Shown here piece after piece: positions 10,995 through 20,726 of a DNA stretch of 57,547 nt. Positions within the stretch are counted from its first letter, which is position 1; the number at the start of each line of letters is the position of its first letter. The DNA is taken from NCBI RefSeq assembly GCF_028689845.1, contig NZ_JAQVCH010000018.1:1-57547 (forward strand), read 5' to 3'. The DNA is from Flavobacterium sp. (GTDB lineage: Bacteria; Bacteroidota; Bacteroidia; Flavobacteriales; Flavobacteriaceae). Under the pieces are notes generated by a model, which worked only from the letters and a program-made list of their open reading frames with translations, was not told the origin of the DNA and did not search any database. The position numbers and the translations under genes are program-made.

Positions 10995-12371
10995 ATGAAA
11001 AATATCCTCTTCCTTTTTAGTTTGATTTGCGTTGTGGCTTGTCAAAAAAACGAACAATTTACCCTTCTTTCTGGAACGATTCAAAATGCTGATTCTACTA
11101 AAATTACGTTAGAAGGAATTAACTTTTCAAAAGAAATTTCAATGAAAAACGGAATTTTTGCGGATACCTTGACCTTGCCTTATGAAGGATTGTATAACCT
11201 GATTTTGAATGATGAAAATATGTTTTTTATTTATCTTGAAAACGGTTTTCAATTGAATTTTGTGACGGAAAGCGACGATTTTTATCAAAAAATGAACTTT
11301 ACAGGAACGGGCAGTGCCGAAAACAATTTTTTAGTCCTAAAAAGAACCGTCGAACAAAAAACATACGGCCTTCTTACCTCGCGTGCAGAAGCCATAAAAG
11401 TATATTCGGTTGATGAAAACGCTTTTTTAGCGAAAGGGGATTTATATAAAAAGGAAATGAATCAACGCATTAAAGATTCTAAAATTCCAAATTCCAAGTT
11501 TTTAGCGACAGAAACAAAAGACATCGACTTTTATATCTTAAAAATGAATGATAATTTTCCGCGTTACCATGCTTTTTTCACTGAAAATCCTGATTTTAAA
11601 CCTAGTGCTAATTTTCCAAAATTAACGGCGGATTTTAATATGGATGACGAAACGCTTTACCTCAATTCATTTTCTTATCAAACCTTAACTTCTGTGGCTT
11701 TTCAGGAATATATGTATGATGAATCAGATGATAAATCCTTGCCGATAGAAAAAGGTTTTGCAAAATTAAAAACCTTATCGAGTAAACGCATTCAAAGTGA
11801 TTTGGTTAAAATGATGAGTTATGAATTTAATGGAGAGACGCCAAATTTAGAAGCGGTTTATAAAGAGATGATGGCTTATGCGGTGGATGAGCAATTTAAA
11901 AAGAAAATCACAGAAAAATTTGAAATTCTAAAAAACATTACCAAAGGCTCTCCCTCTCCTACTTTTGATTATGAAAATGTGAATGGTGGAACAACTTCCT
12001 TAGAAAGTTTAAAAGGTAAATTGGTATATATTGATGTTTGGGCAACTTGGTGCGGACCTTGTATTGGTGAAATTCCAGCTTTAAAAGAAGTTGAAAAAAC
12101 CTACCATGGAAAGAACATTGAATTCGTAAGTATCTCGATTGATGACCGAAAAGACCATGAAAAATGGAAAAAAATGGTAGCTGATAAAGAGCTAAAAGGC
12201 ATTCAGTTGTTTGCCGATGCAGATTGGAAATCTGATTTTGTAAAAAAATATGCTATTGATGGAATTCCGAGGTTTATACTCTTAGATGCAGAAGGCAAAA
12301 TTGTCAATGCCGATGCTCCACGACCATCTGACCCTAAATTAATTGATTTGTTAACAAAAAACGGTTTGTAA
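10995..12371 (+). CDS. TlpA-family thiol-disulfide oxidoreductase lipoprotein
   Basis: The N-terminus MKNILFLFSLICVVACQK is a lipoprotein signal with the lipobox cysteine at 16. A beta-rich N-terminal part resembling DUF4369 is followed by a helical middle region and a C-terminal thioredoxin fold with the active site WCGPC (Cys353 and Cys356) and the cis-proline region GIPRF. Such proteins reduce or isomerise disulfides in the Bacteroidota periplasm. The gene converges on nnr with only a 3-bp gap. Confidence 0.88.
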   Translation: MKNILFLFSLICVVACQKNEQFTLLSGTIQNADSTKITLEGINFSKEISMKNGIFADTLTLPYEGLYNLILNDENMFFIYLENGFQLNFVTESDDFYQKMNFTGTGSAENNFLVLKRTVEQKTYGLLTSRAEAIKVYSVDENAFLAKGDLYKKEMNQRIKDSKIPNSKFLATETKDIDFYILKMNDNFPRYHAFFTENPDFKPSANFPKLTADFNMDDETLYLNSFSYQTLTSVAFQEYMYDESDDKSLPIEKGFAKLKTLSSKRIQSDLVKMMSYEFNGETPNLEAVYKEMMAYAVDEQFKKKITEKFEILKNITKGSPSPTFDYENVNGGTTSLESLKGKLVYIDVWATWCGPCIGEIPALKEVEKTYHGKNIEFVSISIDDRKDHEKWKKMVADKELKGIQLFADADWKSDFVKKYAIDGIPRFILLDAEGKIVNADAPRPSDPKLIDLLTKNGL

Positions 12372-12374
12372 AGA

Positions 12375-13874
12375 CTAATTTGAATTCAATTCTAAGAAAG
12401 CTTTACCTAAATAATGGATAATATCAGAAGCAATAAAACTTTCGTGACCTATTTCTGGCACCGCTAGGTTGGCTGTTTTTCCGTGTAAATAAACGCCAAT
12501 TAATGCGGCATCAAAAGCGGTATAACCTTGTGCACGAAGACTCGTAATCATTCCAGATAACACATCGCCACTTCCACCGGTAGCTAACGCTTGATTTCCA
12601 GTTGGATTCACAAAAACCGTTTTGTCGCTGATGATTAAGGTATATGCTCCTTTTATCAATACAACCAGTTGATATTGTTGGGCTAATTGTTGTGTTTTTT
12701 TAATTTTATCAAAATCATCTTGCCAAGTGCCGATCAAACGTTCTAATTCTTTGGGATGTGGCGTTAAAATAGAATTTTCAGGAAGTAATGTCAACCACTC
12801 CGGATGCGTGGCCAGTATATTTAAACCATCGGCATCAATCAGTACTGGCAATTTGTTCTTTAACAAAAAATCATAAAAAGCGGCAATTGTTTCTTCTTCT
12901 TGGCCAATTCCCATTCCGATTCCGATGGCTTTGGGCGTAAACTCAAAATCAATTTGGGTGATTTTTTTATCATTCTCATCTGTAATCACCATGGCTTCTG
13001 GCGAAGCTGTTTGCAGGATTTCATAGCCGCATTTTGGAATAAATACTGTGGCTAATCCACAGCCTGAACGTAAAGCGGCTTGAGCGGCTAACACCATCGA
13101 ACCTATTTTTCCATAACTTCCTCCAATTAATAAAGCGTGGCCTTGGGTTCCTTTATGTGAAAATTTAGCAATTGGATGATATCTTTTTTTGACTTCCTTC
13201 ACATCGGCATAAAAAAACGAGGTTGGTGTTTTATCGATTGCTTTGGAGTCAAGTTCAATATTTAAAATAACAATTTCAGTCACAAATGCTTCGTTTTCTG
13301 GCATAAAAAAAGCAAGTTTTGGAAATTGAAAGGTTAAAATTACATCCGATTGAATCGCTAATTCCGTTTTTCTAGTTAAAAAAAGACCAGAAGGAACATC
13401 AATAGCCACTTTAAAACTAGGTTGCTCATTTAATTTTTGAATGATTTTTTGCACCCAAGGAGCGAGTTCACGCGTGAGACCAATTCCAAAAATGGCATCA
13501 ATAATAATGTCTTGATGGTCTATGGTTGGAAAAGTAGCCGATTCATCCAATAAAGTATGGTTTAAATTTACTTCTTTTAAGCGTTGCAGATTTGTTTTAA
13601 AATCTTCGGAATACGACGTGGCAAAAGGAATAACATACACTTGCACCGAAAAGTAATTTTGTTTTAATAAACGAGCAACTACGAGTCCATCACCGCCATT
13701 ATTTCCAACACCACAAAACAGATGAAACACTTTCTTTTTATCTGAAAAATGATTCACTATCCACAAAAAAACTTGAAGAGCGGCCCGTTCCATCAATTCT
13801 AACGAAGTGATTTGTTGCTGCTCCATCGTTAATCGATCTAGTTCATGGATGTTTTTTGAATCAAAGATTTTCAT
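12375..13874 (-). CDS. nnr: Bifunctional NAD(P)HX epimerase/dehydratase
   Basis: This enzyme repairs hydrated NADH and NADPH. The N-terminal YjeF_N half epimerises the R and S hydrates (GVGNNGGDGLVVARLL, residues of about 55-70). The C-terminal ribokinase-like half performs ADP/ATP-dependent dehydration (HPKELERLIG and the GSGDVLSG anion hole). The 499-aa length matches the fused bacterial form. Its stop abuts the converging TlpA-type gene with no room for a terminator between them. Confidence 0.93.
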   Translation of the reverse strand: MKIFDSKNIHELDRLTMEQQQITSLELMERAALQVFLWIVNHFSDKKKVFHLFCGVGNNGGDGLVVARLLKQNYFSVQVYVIPFATSYSEDFKTNLQRLKEVNLNHTLLDESATFPTIDHQDIIIDAIFGIGLTRELAPWVQKIIQKLNEQPSFKVAIDVPSGLFLTRKTELAIQSDVILTFQFPKLAFFMPENEAFVTEIVILNIELDSKAIDKTPTSFFYADVKEVKKRYHPIAKFSHKGTQGHALLIGGSYGKIGSMVLAAQAALRSGCGLATVFIPKCGYEILQTASPEAMVITDENDKKITQIDFEFTPKAIGIGMGIGQEEETIAAFYDFLLKNKLPVLIDADGLNILATHPEWLTLLPENSILTPHPKELERLIGTWQDDFDKIKKTQQLAQQYQLVVLIKGAYTLIISDKTVFVNPTGNQALATGGSGDVLSGMITSLRAQGYTAFDAALIGVYLHGKTANLAVPEIGHESFIASDIIHYLGKAFLELNSN

Positions 13875-14184
13875 GATTTTGTCTCCTCGTAAAAATTAAC
13901 TGGTAAGCAATGGAAAGGCTTTGAGTTGAAATTCCGCTAGCAGTTGCACAAATAAATTTGGCATCACACTTTGCTCAATCAAATTTACAGAATTATTAAA
14001 TAGGTTAAACACTTTCTGTTTGAATTTTAAAAAATGCTTCACGATTTACTCTTACAAAATAGAAAACAATTCTTACAAAAACGGAGGGCTTAAAAACATA
14101 AACTATAAAAATTTGCGGATTAGCGGTTAACATATAAAATCCCGTGAAACGGAAATTCAAACACAGTCCAACTTAGATGCATGC
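13875..14184. other. 310-bp AT-rich gap without a recognisable gene
   Basis: The gap lies between nnr and the GNAT gene, both on the minus strand. I see no open frame of note, no tRNA and no clear hairpin with a T run. It must contain the nnr promoter, but no good TAnnTTTG match stands out. Confidence 0.5.
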
Positions 14185-14784
14185 CTAAAGCGAGCACAAC
14201 TTTCTCAAATTCTCTTTCACACTTTGCTCCCATTCCGCTTTCAAAATACTCAGTACAATACTACTTCGTCGTTCACCATTTGGTTTTACTCCGTTACTTC
14301 GCAAAACACCTTCTTCCACACAACCAATTCGTTTCATGGCAGCAATGCTTCGTTTATTTTGCTCATCAGCACGAAATTCAACCCGTTCCATTTGCATAAT
14401 TCTAAAAGCAAAATCGAGCAATAATAACTTACATTGCTGATTCAAACCTGTTCCTTGAAATGCTTTACCATACCAAGTAAATCCCAATTGAAGCGATTGA
14501 GCAGCCAATTGAATATCATAAAATCGTGTGCATCCCGCAATCGCGTCACGGGTTTTATCATAAACCACAAAAGCATATTCTCGCTGGTTTTCTCGCCCTT
14601 CTAAAGCCAACTGAAGGTACTTTTGCAGGGCCAGCTCATTACTCGCAGGAACCAATGAATAGGTCCACAGTTCGGGTTCTTCTTTTGAAAAATGAACTAA
14701 CAAATCATAATCTTCTGCAGATAATGGTCGCAATTGAACCCTATCATTTTCCAGAATATAGGAAGTTTTAAAATCAAATGCCAT
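14185..14784 (-). CDS. GNAT-family N-acetyltransferase
   Basis: This 199-aa protein has the RimJ/RimL-like layout: RVQLRPLSAEDYD at the N-terminus, GCTRFYDIQ in the central strand, and QGTGLNQQCKLLLLDFAF, matching the acetyl-CoA pyrophosphate-binding loop and following helix, then NKRSIAAMKRIGCVEEG. Such enzymes acetylate amino groups of proteins, peptides or small molecules; the acceptor is not identifiable. It lies 33 bp downstream of ung on the same strand, so the two probably share a transcript. Confidence 0.85.
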   Translation of the reverse strand: MAFDFKTSYILENDRVQLRPLSAEDYDLLVHFSKEEPELWTYSLVPASNELALQKYLQLALEGRENQREYAFVVYDKTRDAIAGCTRFYDIQLAAQSLQLGFTWYGKAFQGTGLNQQCKLLLLDFAFRIMQMERVEFRADEQNKRSIAAMKRIGCVEEGVLRSNGVKPNGERRSSIVLSILKAEWEQSVKENLRKLCSL

Positions 14785-14817
14785 AGCTATAATCTTAATT
14801 GAATTAAATATAATCTT

Positions 14818-15483
14818 TTACCAATCGATTGGTTTTATGTTCAAATTGGTTAAAATCGCATTGGTTTTACTAAAATGTTTATTGCCAAACCAAAAACCGC
14901 GATTGGCACTCAATGGCGAAGGATGTCCCGCCTCCAAAACAAAGTGATTCTCTCTGTCAATTTGCTTTCCTTTTTTATGAGCAAATCCGCCCCAAAGCAA
15001 AAAGACAACATCCTTTTTTTCAGTCGAGATAAGCTTGATAACCGCATCTGTAAACTCTTCCCAGCCTTGCCCTTGATGACTTCCTGCTTCACCCTCGCGA
15101 ACGGATAATGTGGCATTTAATAATAAAACACCTTGTTTGGCCCAGCGTTCTAAATTTCCAGAAATGGGAATGGGTACGTTTAAATCATTTTCTAATTCTT
15201 TAAAAATATTTCGCAAGGAGGGCGGAAAAGCTACGCCATCATAAACCGAAAAACATAAACCGTTTGCCTGACCAAAACCGTGATACGGATCTTGCCCAAT
15301 GAGAACTACCTTAACGTTTTCCCAGGTACAAGAAGCAAAAGCTTCAAAAATAAAATCTTTATTGGGATAGCATCGTTGTGTTGCATATTCTTGCTCCAAA
15401 AAGTTTTGTAATTGAATAAAATAAGGCTTTGAGGTCTCTAAAGCTAATTTACTTTGCCAAGAAAATGGTAATTCTAGATTCAT
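14818..15483 (-). CDS. ung: Uracil-DNA glycosylase
   Basis: Family 1 UNG removes uracil from DNA as the first step of base-excision repair. The water-activating motif GQDPYHG carries Asp65, and the DNA-intercalation loop HPSPLSANRG carries His187. LLNATLSVREG is also characteristic. The length of 221 aa is standard. It is divergent from mutS2, so two genome-maintenance genes share a 113-bp promoter region. Confidence 0.95.
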   Translation of the reverse strand: MNLELPFSWQSKLALETSKPYFIQLQNFLEQEYATQRCYPNKDFIFEAFASCTWENVKVVLIGQDPYHGFGQANGLCFSVYDGVAFPPSLRNIFKELENDLNVPIPISGNLERWAKQGVLLLNATLSVREGEAGSHQGQGWEEFTDAVIKLISTEKKDVVFLLWGGFAHKKGKQIDRENHFVLEAGHPSPLSANRGFWFGNKHFSKTNAILTNLNIKPIDW

Positions 15484-15565
15484 TGGTACTCATTTTTCAC
15501 AAAGTTAGGAATACTTTTAAGAAAACATCAACAAAAGTCCAACACCATTACAGAAAAATTATCGC

Positions 15566-15573
15566 TAAATTTG
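15566..15573 (+). promoter_or_regulatory. mutS2 promoter -7 element
   Basis: TAAATTTG is a full match to TAnnTTTG, 23 nt upstream of the mutS2 start. No clear TTTG is seen at the -33 distance. Confidence 0.5.
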
Positions 15574-15596
15574 CGTAAAATTGCGATACTACATAC

Positions 15597-17768
15597 ATGA
15601 TTTCTATTACCGAAAAAACAAGAAAAGATTTAGAATTTGATACCGTTTTACAAACTGTTTCAGACCGTTGTCATACCGAAATTGGTAAAGAAAAAGCATT
15701 GGCAATTGTACCGTTCTCCACAAAAGAACGCTTGATGGAAGCCTTATGGCAGACGTCTGAATATTTGTCTTCTTTTTCTAATAACAACGCCTTACCTAAC
15801 CACGGCTTTGAGTCGGTTACCAAAGAAATAAAGTTTATCGGAATTGAAGATAGTTTTTTAGAAGTGGGTAGTTTTCAAAAAATTGCACAATTATCGGAAA
15901 CGGCAAATACATTGCTTTTGTTTTTAAAAAAATTCAGCGATTATTATCCCACGTTAAACCAACGGGCTTTAGAAGTAGAATACACTAAATTTATCGTACA
16001 AAAAATTGAGGAAGTGGTAGACAAATACGGTGAAATTAAAAATAATGCTTCTGCTGATTTAATTCATATTCGAAAAGAAATGAGTGTGGTTCGCGGCAAA
16101 GTGAATCAAAGTTTCGGAATGGCATTAAGTCAATATCAGTCGTTAGGATATCTCGATGATATTAAAGAAAGTTTTGTTGAAAACCGTCGTGTTTTAGCGG
16201 TTTTGGCCATGTACAGACGAAAAGTTAAAGGAAGTATTTTAGGAAGCTCAAAAACAGGAAGCATTGCCTATATTGAACCGGAAGCAACCTTGCGATATTC
16301 TAGAGAATTAAGCAATTTAGAATATGAAGAACGAGAAGAAATTACGCGAATTTTAAAACAATTGACCAATGCGATTCGTCCGTATAAAGAGCTTTTAAAT
16401 CAGTACCAAGACTTTCTGAGTGATATTGATGTGATTGCTGGAAAAGCAAAATATGCTTTTAAAATCAATGCTATTCTACCAACAATTACGACAGAAAAAA
16501 GATTGTTTTTTAGAGATGCCTATCATCCTATTTTATATTTAAATAATACTAATAAAGGCGAGAAAACGTTTCCGCAAACTATTGAATTAGATAATACGAG
16601 TCGGATTATTGTTATTTCTGGTCCGAATGCGGGTGGAAAAACCATCTCCCTAAAAACTATCGGATTATTACAATTAATGCTTCAAAGTGGTTTGTTAATT
16701 CCGGTTCATGAACGAAGCGAAACCTTTATTTTTGATCGTATTTTAACTGATATTGGCGATAATCAATCTATAGAAAATCACTTAAGTACGTATAGTTATC
16801 GCTTGAAAAACATGAACTACTTTTTGAAAAAGTGCAATGCAAAAACACTGTTTTTAATTGATGAATTCGGAACTGGTTCTGACCCCGAATTGGGTGGAGC
16901 ATTAGCAGAAATTTTTCTAGAAGAATTTTATCATCGGGAAGCGTTTGGTATTATTACGACGCATTATTCCAACTTGAAAATATTAGCCAACGAACTCCCC
17001 TTTGCTTCTAATGCCAATATGCTTTTTGATGAAAAGACGTTAGAGCCGCTGTATCAACTAATTTTAGGCCAAGCGGGAAGTTCTTTTACATTTGAAGTCG
17101 CTCAAAAAAACGGAATTCCGTATGGATTAATTAATCGAGCGAAGAAAAAAATTGAAGGCGGCAAAATACGATTTGATAAAACCATTGCTACGTTACAAAA
17201 AGAACGTTCAAAAATGGAAAAAACAGCTACCAATTTAAAGGAAGAAGAAAGCAAAGCCCGTGAGGAAGGTAAGAAAATGGAAACCATCAATGCCAAAATT
17301 CAAGATAAACTTGAGCGTTATCAGGAATTATACGATTCGAATCAGCGGTTGATTTACATGGGCCAGAAAGTAGATGATTTAGCTGTAAAATATTTTCAAA
17401 ATAAAGATAAAAAAGTGTTGATTGGTGAGTTATTAAAAGTGATAGAAATAGAAAATGCCAAGCGGAAAAAAGTTTCTGCAAAAGAAATAAAAGAAAAGGA
17501 AATCGTTCAAAAACAAATAGTTGAAGAAGTTACGGTTAAAGTAGACGAAATTAGACAAGACAAAAAAGAAAAAAAAATAAAAGCTCAAAAAGTAGCTGCC
17601 GAAAAACCAAAAGTAGTGCTTAAAGTCGGTGATCGCGTGCGAATGATTGATGGCAAAGCAGTGGGAACTCTAGATAATATTGAAAAAAACAAAGCAACTG
17701 TAAATTATGGTGTGTTTACCTCGAAAGTAAGTTTAGATAATTTAGAATTTGTAGAAGCAAAAAAATAA
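15597..17768 (+). CDS. mutS2: MutS2-type ATPase lacking the Smr nuclease domain
   Basis: The clamp/lever helices (residues of about 1-300) are followed by a MutS-type ABC ATPase with Walker A GPNAGGKT at about 342-349 and Walker B LFLIDEFGTGSD near 420. MutS2 proteins act on branched DNA, or on stalled ribosomes in Bacillus, rather than in mismatch repair. A Lys/Glu-rich coiled coil (about 530-660) leads to a small basic beta domain (LKVGDRVRMIDGKAVGTLDNI) and the protein ends at 723 aa. The usual C-terminal Smr domain with its HGxG motif is absent, so no nuclease activity is predicted. This shortened form appears usual in related bacteria. Confidence 0.88.
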   Translation: MISITEKTRKDLEFDTVLQTVSDRCHTEIGKEKALAIVPFSTKERLMEALWQTSEYLSSFSNNNALPNHGFESVTKEIKFIGIEDSFLEVGSFQKIAQLSETANTLLLFLKKFSDYYPTLNQRALEVEYTKFIVQKIEEVVDKYGEIKNNASADLIHIRKEMSVVRGKVNQSFGMALSQYQSLGYLDDIKESFVENRRVLAVLAMYRRKVKGSILGSSKTGSIAYIEPEATLRYSRELSNLEYEEREEITRILKQLTNAIRPYKELLNQYQDFLSDIDVIAGKAKYAFKINAILPTITTEKRLFFRDAYHPILYLNNTNKGEKTFPQTIELDNTSRIIVISGPNAGGKTISLKTIGLLQLMLQSGLLIPVHERSETFIFDRILTDIGDNQSIENHLSTYSYRLKNMNYFLKKCNAKTLFLIDEFGTGSDPELGGALAEIFLEEFYHREAFGIITTHYSNLKILANELPFASNANMLFDEKTLEPLYQLILGQAGSSFTFEVAQKNGIPYGLINRAKKKIEGGKIRFDKTIATLQKERSKMEKTATNLKEEESKAREEGKKMETINAKIQDKLERYQELYDSNQRLIYMGQKVDDLAVKYFQNKDKKVLIGELLKVIEIENAKRKKVSAKEIKEKEIVQKQIVEEVTVKVDEIRQDKKEKKIKAQKVAAEKPKVVLKVGDRVRMIDGKAVGTLDNIEKNKATVNYGVFTSKVSLDNLEFVEAKK

Positions 17769-17770
17769 AA

Positions 17771-18187
17771 ATGAACGAATTACCCGAAGGAAAAAAAATA
17801 ATTCTTTTTGATGGCGTTTGCAATCTTTGTAATCATGCCGTACAATTTATCATCCAACACGATGCGAAAGATGTTTTTCGTTTTGTGGCTTTGCAATCTG
17901 AAACCGGACAAAAAATATTAACCCATTTGGGTGTAGCTTCGTCTTCAATTGACAGCATTGTTTTATATGTACCTGGCGAAGCCTATTATATTAAAGCAGA
18001 AGCAGCCATGCAGATTGCGAAAGATTTAAATAGTTGGCATAAAATAATATCGTATATGTCTTTTACGGGTTCATTTGGGAATTTTGTGTATGATTACATT
18101 GCAAAAAACCGCTATCAATGGTATGGAAAAAAAGAAGCTTGTATGATTCCAACACCCGAATTGAAAGCAAAATTTTTAGATACTTAA
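17771..18187 (+). CDS. DCC-family thiol-disulfide oxidoreductase (DUF393)
   Basis: This 138-aa protein opens with ILFDGVCNLCNHAV, the conserved DxxCxxC signature of the DUF393/DCC family (Cys17, Cys20), a thioredoxin-like fold of largely untested function. It begins 2 bp after the mutS2 stop, so the two are probably co-transcribed. No signal peptide is visible, so it is probably cytoplasmic. Confidence 0.85.
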   Translation: MNELPEGKKIILFDGVCNLCNHAVQFIIQHDAKDVFRFVALQSETGQKILTHLGVASSSIDSIVLYVPGEAYYIKAEAAMQIAKDLNSWHKIISYMSFTGSFGNFVYDYIAKNRYQWYGKKEACMIPTPELKAKFLDT

Positions 18188-18236
18188 TTAAGAATTACAA
18201 CTGATAAATATCATAAATTAAAACGGTTAAATTTCT

Positions 18237-18244
18237 TATATTTG
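18237..18244 (+). promoter_or_regulatory. Promoter -7 element for the 45-aa gene
   Basis: TATATTTG is a full match to TAnnTTTG, 21 nt before the ATG of the small membrane protein. A -33 TTTG is not obvious. It implies the small gene is transcribed on its own. Confidence 0.5.
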
Positions 18245-18265
18245 ACTAACTTTAAACTTAATCAA

Positions 18266-18403
18266 ATGAACAAATTAACATTAGCACTTTATTCGTGGGA
18301 AAACGGAGCTATAATTATGGTTGGCGTTTTTGGCTTAGTAATTATCGGACTTATAGCAGCCGTCATGATGATGATGAATAGTGACAAAAAGAAAAAAGAC
18401 TAA
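18266..18403 (+). CDS. 45-aa single-pass membrane protein
   Basis: ATG at 18266 to TAA at 18401-18403. The product starts MNKLTLALYSWENGAIIM, has one strongly hydrophobic helix (VGVFGLVIIGLIAAVMMMM) and ends in a charged tail SDKKKKD that would stay in the cytoplasm. A TAnnTTTG element lies just upstream and a strong hairpin terminator just downstream, so this is probably a real stand-alone gene. I do not recognise the family. It could be a regulator of a membrane complex or a structural micropeptide. Confidence 0.65.
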   Translation: MNKLTLALYSWENGAIIMVGVFGLVIIGLIAAVMMMMNSDKKKKD

Positions 18404-18424
18404 GTTTTCACTTAGTCTTTTTTT
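18394..18424. terminator. Bidirectional terminator
   Basis: AAGACTAAG pairs with CTTAGTCTT around a TTTTCA loop, followed by a long T run. It overlaps the last codons of the 45-aa gene and separates it from the converging surface-protein gene. Confidence 0.85.
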
Positions 18425-18442
18425 TAATCTTGTTTGATGAAC

Positions 18443-19402
18443 TTATTTTTTGATAAATTTCTTAGTTGCAATTCCTTCTTCCGTTGCGATATTAATAAAA
18501 TACATACCTGCAGCTAAATCAGAAACAGCGATGTCTGCTTTATCTACTCCACCTAATTCTACTGTTTTCATAATTCTACCATTCATGTCAGAGATTGAAA
18601 CTGCATTTACTGCAATTTTATCTAAGTTAGCAATAGAAACTACTGTAGAAGCCGGATTTGGATACATTGAAAATTTAGCATTAAAATTATCTTTAACACC
18701 TAAAGTAGTAGCGGTAATTTTAAAATCGTCTACCATAAAGAAATAGGCGTCAGAAGAAACACATTGAATTCCAACACGAATTTGTTGGTCATTAAATGAA
18801 GCTGGGATATTAACAATTCTAACAGTCCAGTTTGGATAAGAAGCAGAATAAGGTGTTGCAGCTCCTCCAATTAATGTAAAATCAGTTGATGTTAGCGGAG
18901 TTCCTGTTCCTGAATAAATCCCTACTTTATAACGCTCATTTCCGTAGCAATTAGAAAGATTTTTTACCCAAAAGCTAATTGTATTACCTGTTCCTAATTG
19001 AACCACTGGGCTAATTAACCAATCGTTATTAGCAACTGCTGTTTGTTGGTTAGAGTTTGGCACACCAGCCCAACAACCTACATATTTTGTACCTGTTCTA
19101 GGTGCAAAAGATCTTGTTTCAGTGTCAGCAGTACATTCTAAATTTTCATCGGTTGCACCTGCTAAAGCAGGATCAAAAACCATAAAGGATTGTGGTACTG
19201 AAGCCGTTGGCCAAAATTCATATCCATCTGGATACCCAGAAGGATTGTACGTATTTAGTAAGTCTAAATCTATACCATCCCATTCGCCAAAGCTGTCAAT
19301 GGTAAAGCTATCATAACTTTCAAAGCTATCCTCAATCAAGGTAATTTGAGAAAATCCTGAAAACGAAGCCAACAATGTTAAAGAAAGTAATAATTTTTTC
19401 AT
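18443..19402 (-). CDS. Cleaved-adhesin-type secreted protein with type IX sorting tail
   Basis: A signal peptide (MKKLLLSLTLLASFSGFSQ) is followed by a jelly-roll domain of the cleaved adhesin/choice-of-anchor-J type: ESFESYDSF-like start, GTKYVGCWAG, NDWLISPVVQLGTGNTISFWV and AYFFMVDDFKI. The last 80 or so residues (FSMYPNPASTVVSIANL to KKFIKK) form a type A sorting domain for type IX secretion. The protein is probably displayed on the surface and could bind carbohydrate or other surfaces. The length of 319 aa indicates a single binding domain. Confidence 0.87.
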   Translation of the reverse strand: MKKLLLSLTLLASFSGFSQITLIEDSFESYDSFTIDSFGEWDGIDLDLLNTYNPSGYPDGYEFWPTASVPQSFMVFDPALAGATDENLECTADTETRSFAPRTGTKYVGCWAGVPNSNQQTAVANNDWLISPVVQLGTGNTISFWVKNLSNCYGNERYKVGIYSGTGTPLTSTDFTLIGGAATPYSASYPNWTVRIVNIPASFNDQQIRVGIQCVSSDAYFFMVDDFKITATTLGVKDNFNAKFSMYPNPASTVVSIANLDKIAVNAVSISDMNGRIMKTVELGGVDKADIAVSDLAAGMYFINIATEEGIATKKFIKK

Positions 19403-19444
19403 AATTTAATTATTTAATATTTTTACGAAAATAAGAAAATTTTT

Positions 19445-20722
19445 TTAATCTTCCCTATCAACTGGATTTAATTTACCAACAGAATGTGCCACGATAGTTG
19501 AAACAGTAGCATCACTAGTAACATTAACCACCGTTCGACACATATCTAAAGGCCTATCAATAGCGAATATAAGTGCTAAACCTGCTTCTGGAATTCCTGC
19601 TTGTCCTAAAACGATGACAAGCATGACCATTCCAGCACTTGGAACTGCTGCAGAACCAATTGATGCGAGTGTTGCGGTGACAATAATCATCAATTGTGTT
19701 TGTAAATCCAACGGAATCCCCATTACTTGAGCAATAAAAATAGCGGCTACCGCTTGGTATAAACTCGTTCCATCCATATTAACTGTTGCTCCTAAAGGGA
19801 GGACAAAACTAGCTACTTCTTCATCTACCCCAACGTGTTCTATTACTCTTTCCATCGTAACGGGCAACGTAGCCGCACTTGAACTCGTTGAAAAAGCTAA
19901 CAATTGAGCGGGTGCGATGGCTTTAAAAAATTTGACCGGAGAATGTTTTGTAAATACATATAATAAGGTAGGATATAAAACAAAAGTCATTATTGCTAAG
20001 CCTAAAATTACAGTAAATGCATAAACCAATAAAGCATTTAAAGTAGAAAAATCGGGAATCTCAACCATTAACGCAGCCATCAACGCAAATACTCCAATTG
20101 GAGAAAAAAGCATAATAATATCGATGATTTTCAAAATAACTTCATTTAAACCTTTAAAAAAATCAACAACAGGTTTTGCTTTTTGTTCCTCAATTAAAAT
20201 TAAGCCAATTCCTAATAAAATTACAAATAAAATAACTTGTAGCATCGAGGCATTATCCGTCATGGCTAAAAAGAAATTATCTGGAACAACATCAATTAGA
20301 GGTTGCAATGGGCCACTACTTTTTGCTTTTTCGGCTAATTCAATTTTTTGAGCGGCTTCTCCAGCAAAATTTTCCAATAAGCTTTGACGGGATTCTTCAT
20401 TGATAAATTCACCTGGTTTTATGACATTAGCCAAAACCAATCCGATAGAAACCGCAGAAACTGTTGTAAATAAATATAAACCAACCGTACGTCCTCCTAA
20501 TTTAGATAATTTAGCAATATCTTTTAAATCGGATAAACCCACAATTAACGAAACGACAATTAAAGGAACCGCAATCATTTTTAAAAGATTGATAAAAATA
20601 GTACCGAAGGGCTTAATCCAATCGACAACAATTCCTTTCATTTCCAGGTTTTGCATAACAAAACCGAAAGTCAATCCTAAAACCATTCCGATAACAATTT
20701 TCCAGTGGAGAGCTAATTTCAT
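19445..20722 (-). CDS. Dicarboxylate/amino acid:cation symporter (DAACS)
   Basis: This 425-aa membrane protein has the glutamate-transporter fold of eight helices and two re-entrant loops. Diagnostic parts are the serine-rich loop AFSTSSSAATLPVTMERV, the substrate/Na+ motif ATVNMDGTSLYQ, and SAAVPSAGMVML in hairpin 2. It imports glutamate, aspartate or C4-dicarboxylates with Na+ or H+; which one cannot be decided. It follows aroC with a 4-bp gap, so the two form an operon. Confidence 0.9.
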   Translation of the reverse strand: MKLALHWKIVIGMVLGLTFGFVMQNLEMKGIVVDWIKPFGTIFINLLKMIAVPLIVVSLIVGLSDLKDIAKLSKLGGRTVGLYLFTTVSAVSIGLVLANVIKPGEFINEESRQSLLENFAGEAAQKIELAEKAKSSGPLQPLIDVVPDNFFLAMTDNASMLQVILFVILLGIGLILIEEQKAKPVVDFFKGLNEVILKIIDIIMLFSPIGVFALMAALMVEIPDFSTLNALLVYAFTVILGLAIMTFVLYPTLLYVFTKHSPVKFFKAIAPAQLLAFSTSSSAATLPVTMERVIEHVGVDEEVASFVLPLGATVNMDGTSLYQAVAAIFIAQVMGIPLDLQTQLMIIVTATLASIGSAAVPSAGMVMLVIVLGQAGIPEAGLALIFAIDRPLDMCRTVVNVTSDATVSTIVAHSVGKLNPVDRED

Positions 20723-20726
20723 ATAT

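Noticed and set aside
10815..11084. 89-aa minus-strand frame between hutH and the TlpA-type gene
   Set aside because: It overlaps both divergent genes and their promoters and has low-complexity, non-protein-like composition.
15597..17768. Mismatch-repair MutS
   Set aside because: There is no mismatch-recognition domain with the F-x-E motif; the domain order is that of MutS2.
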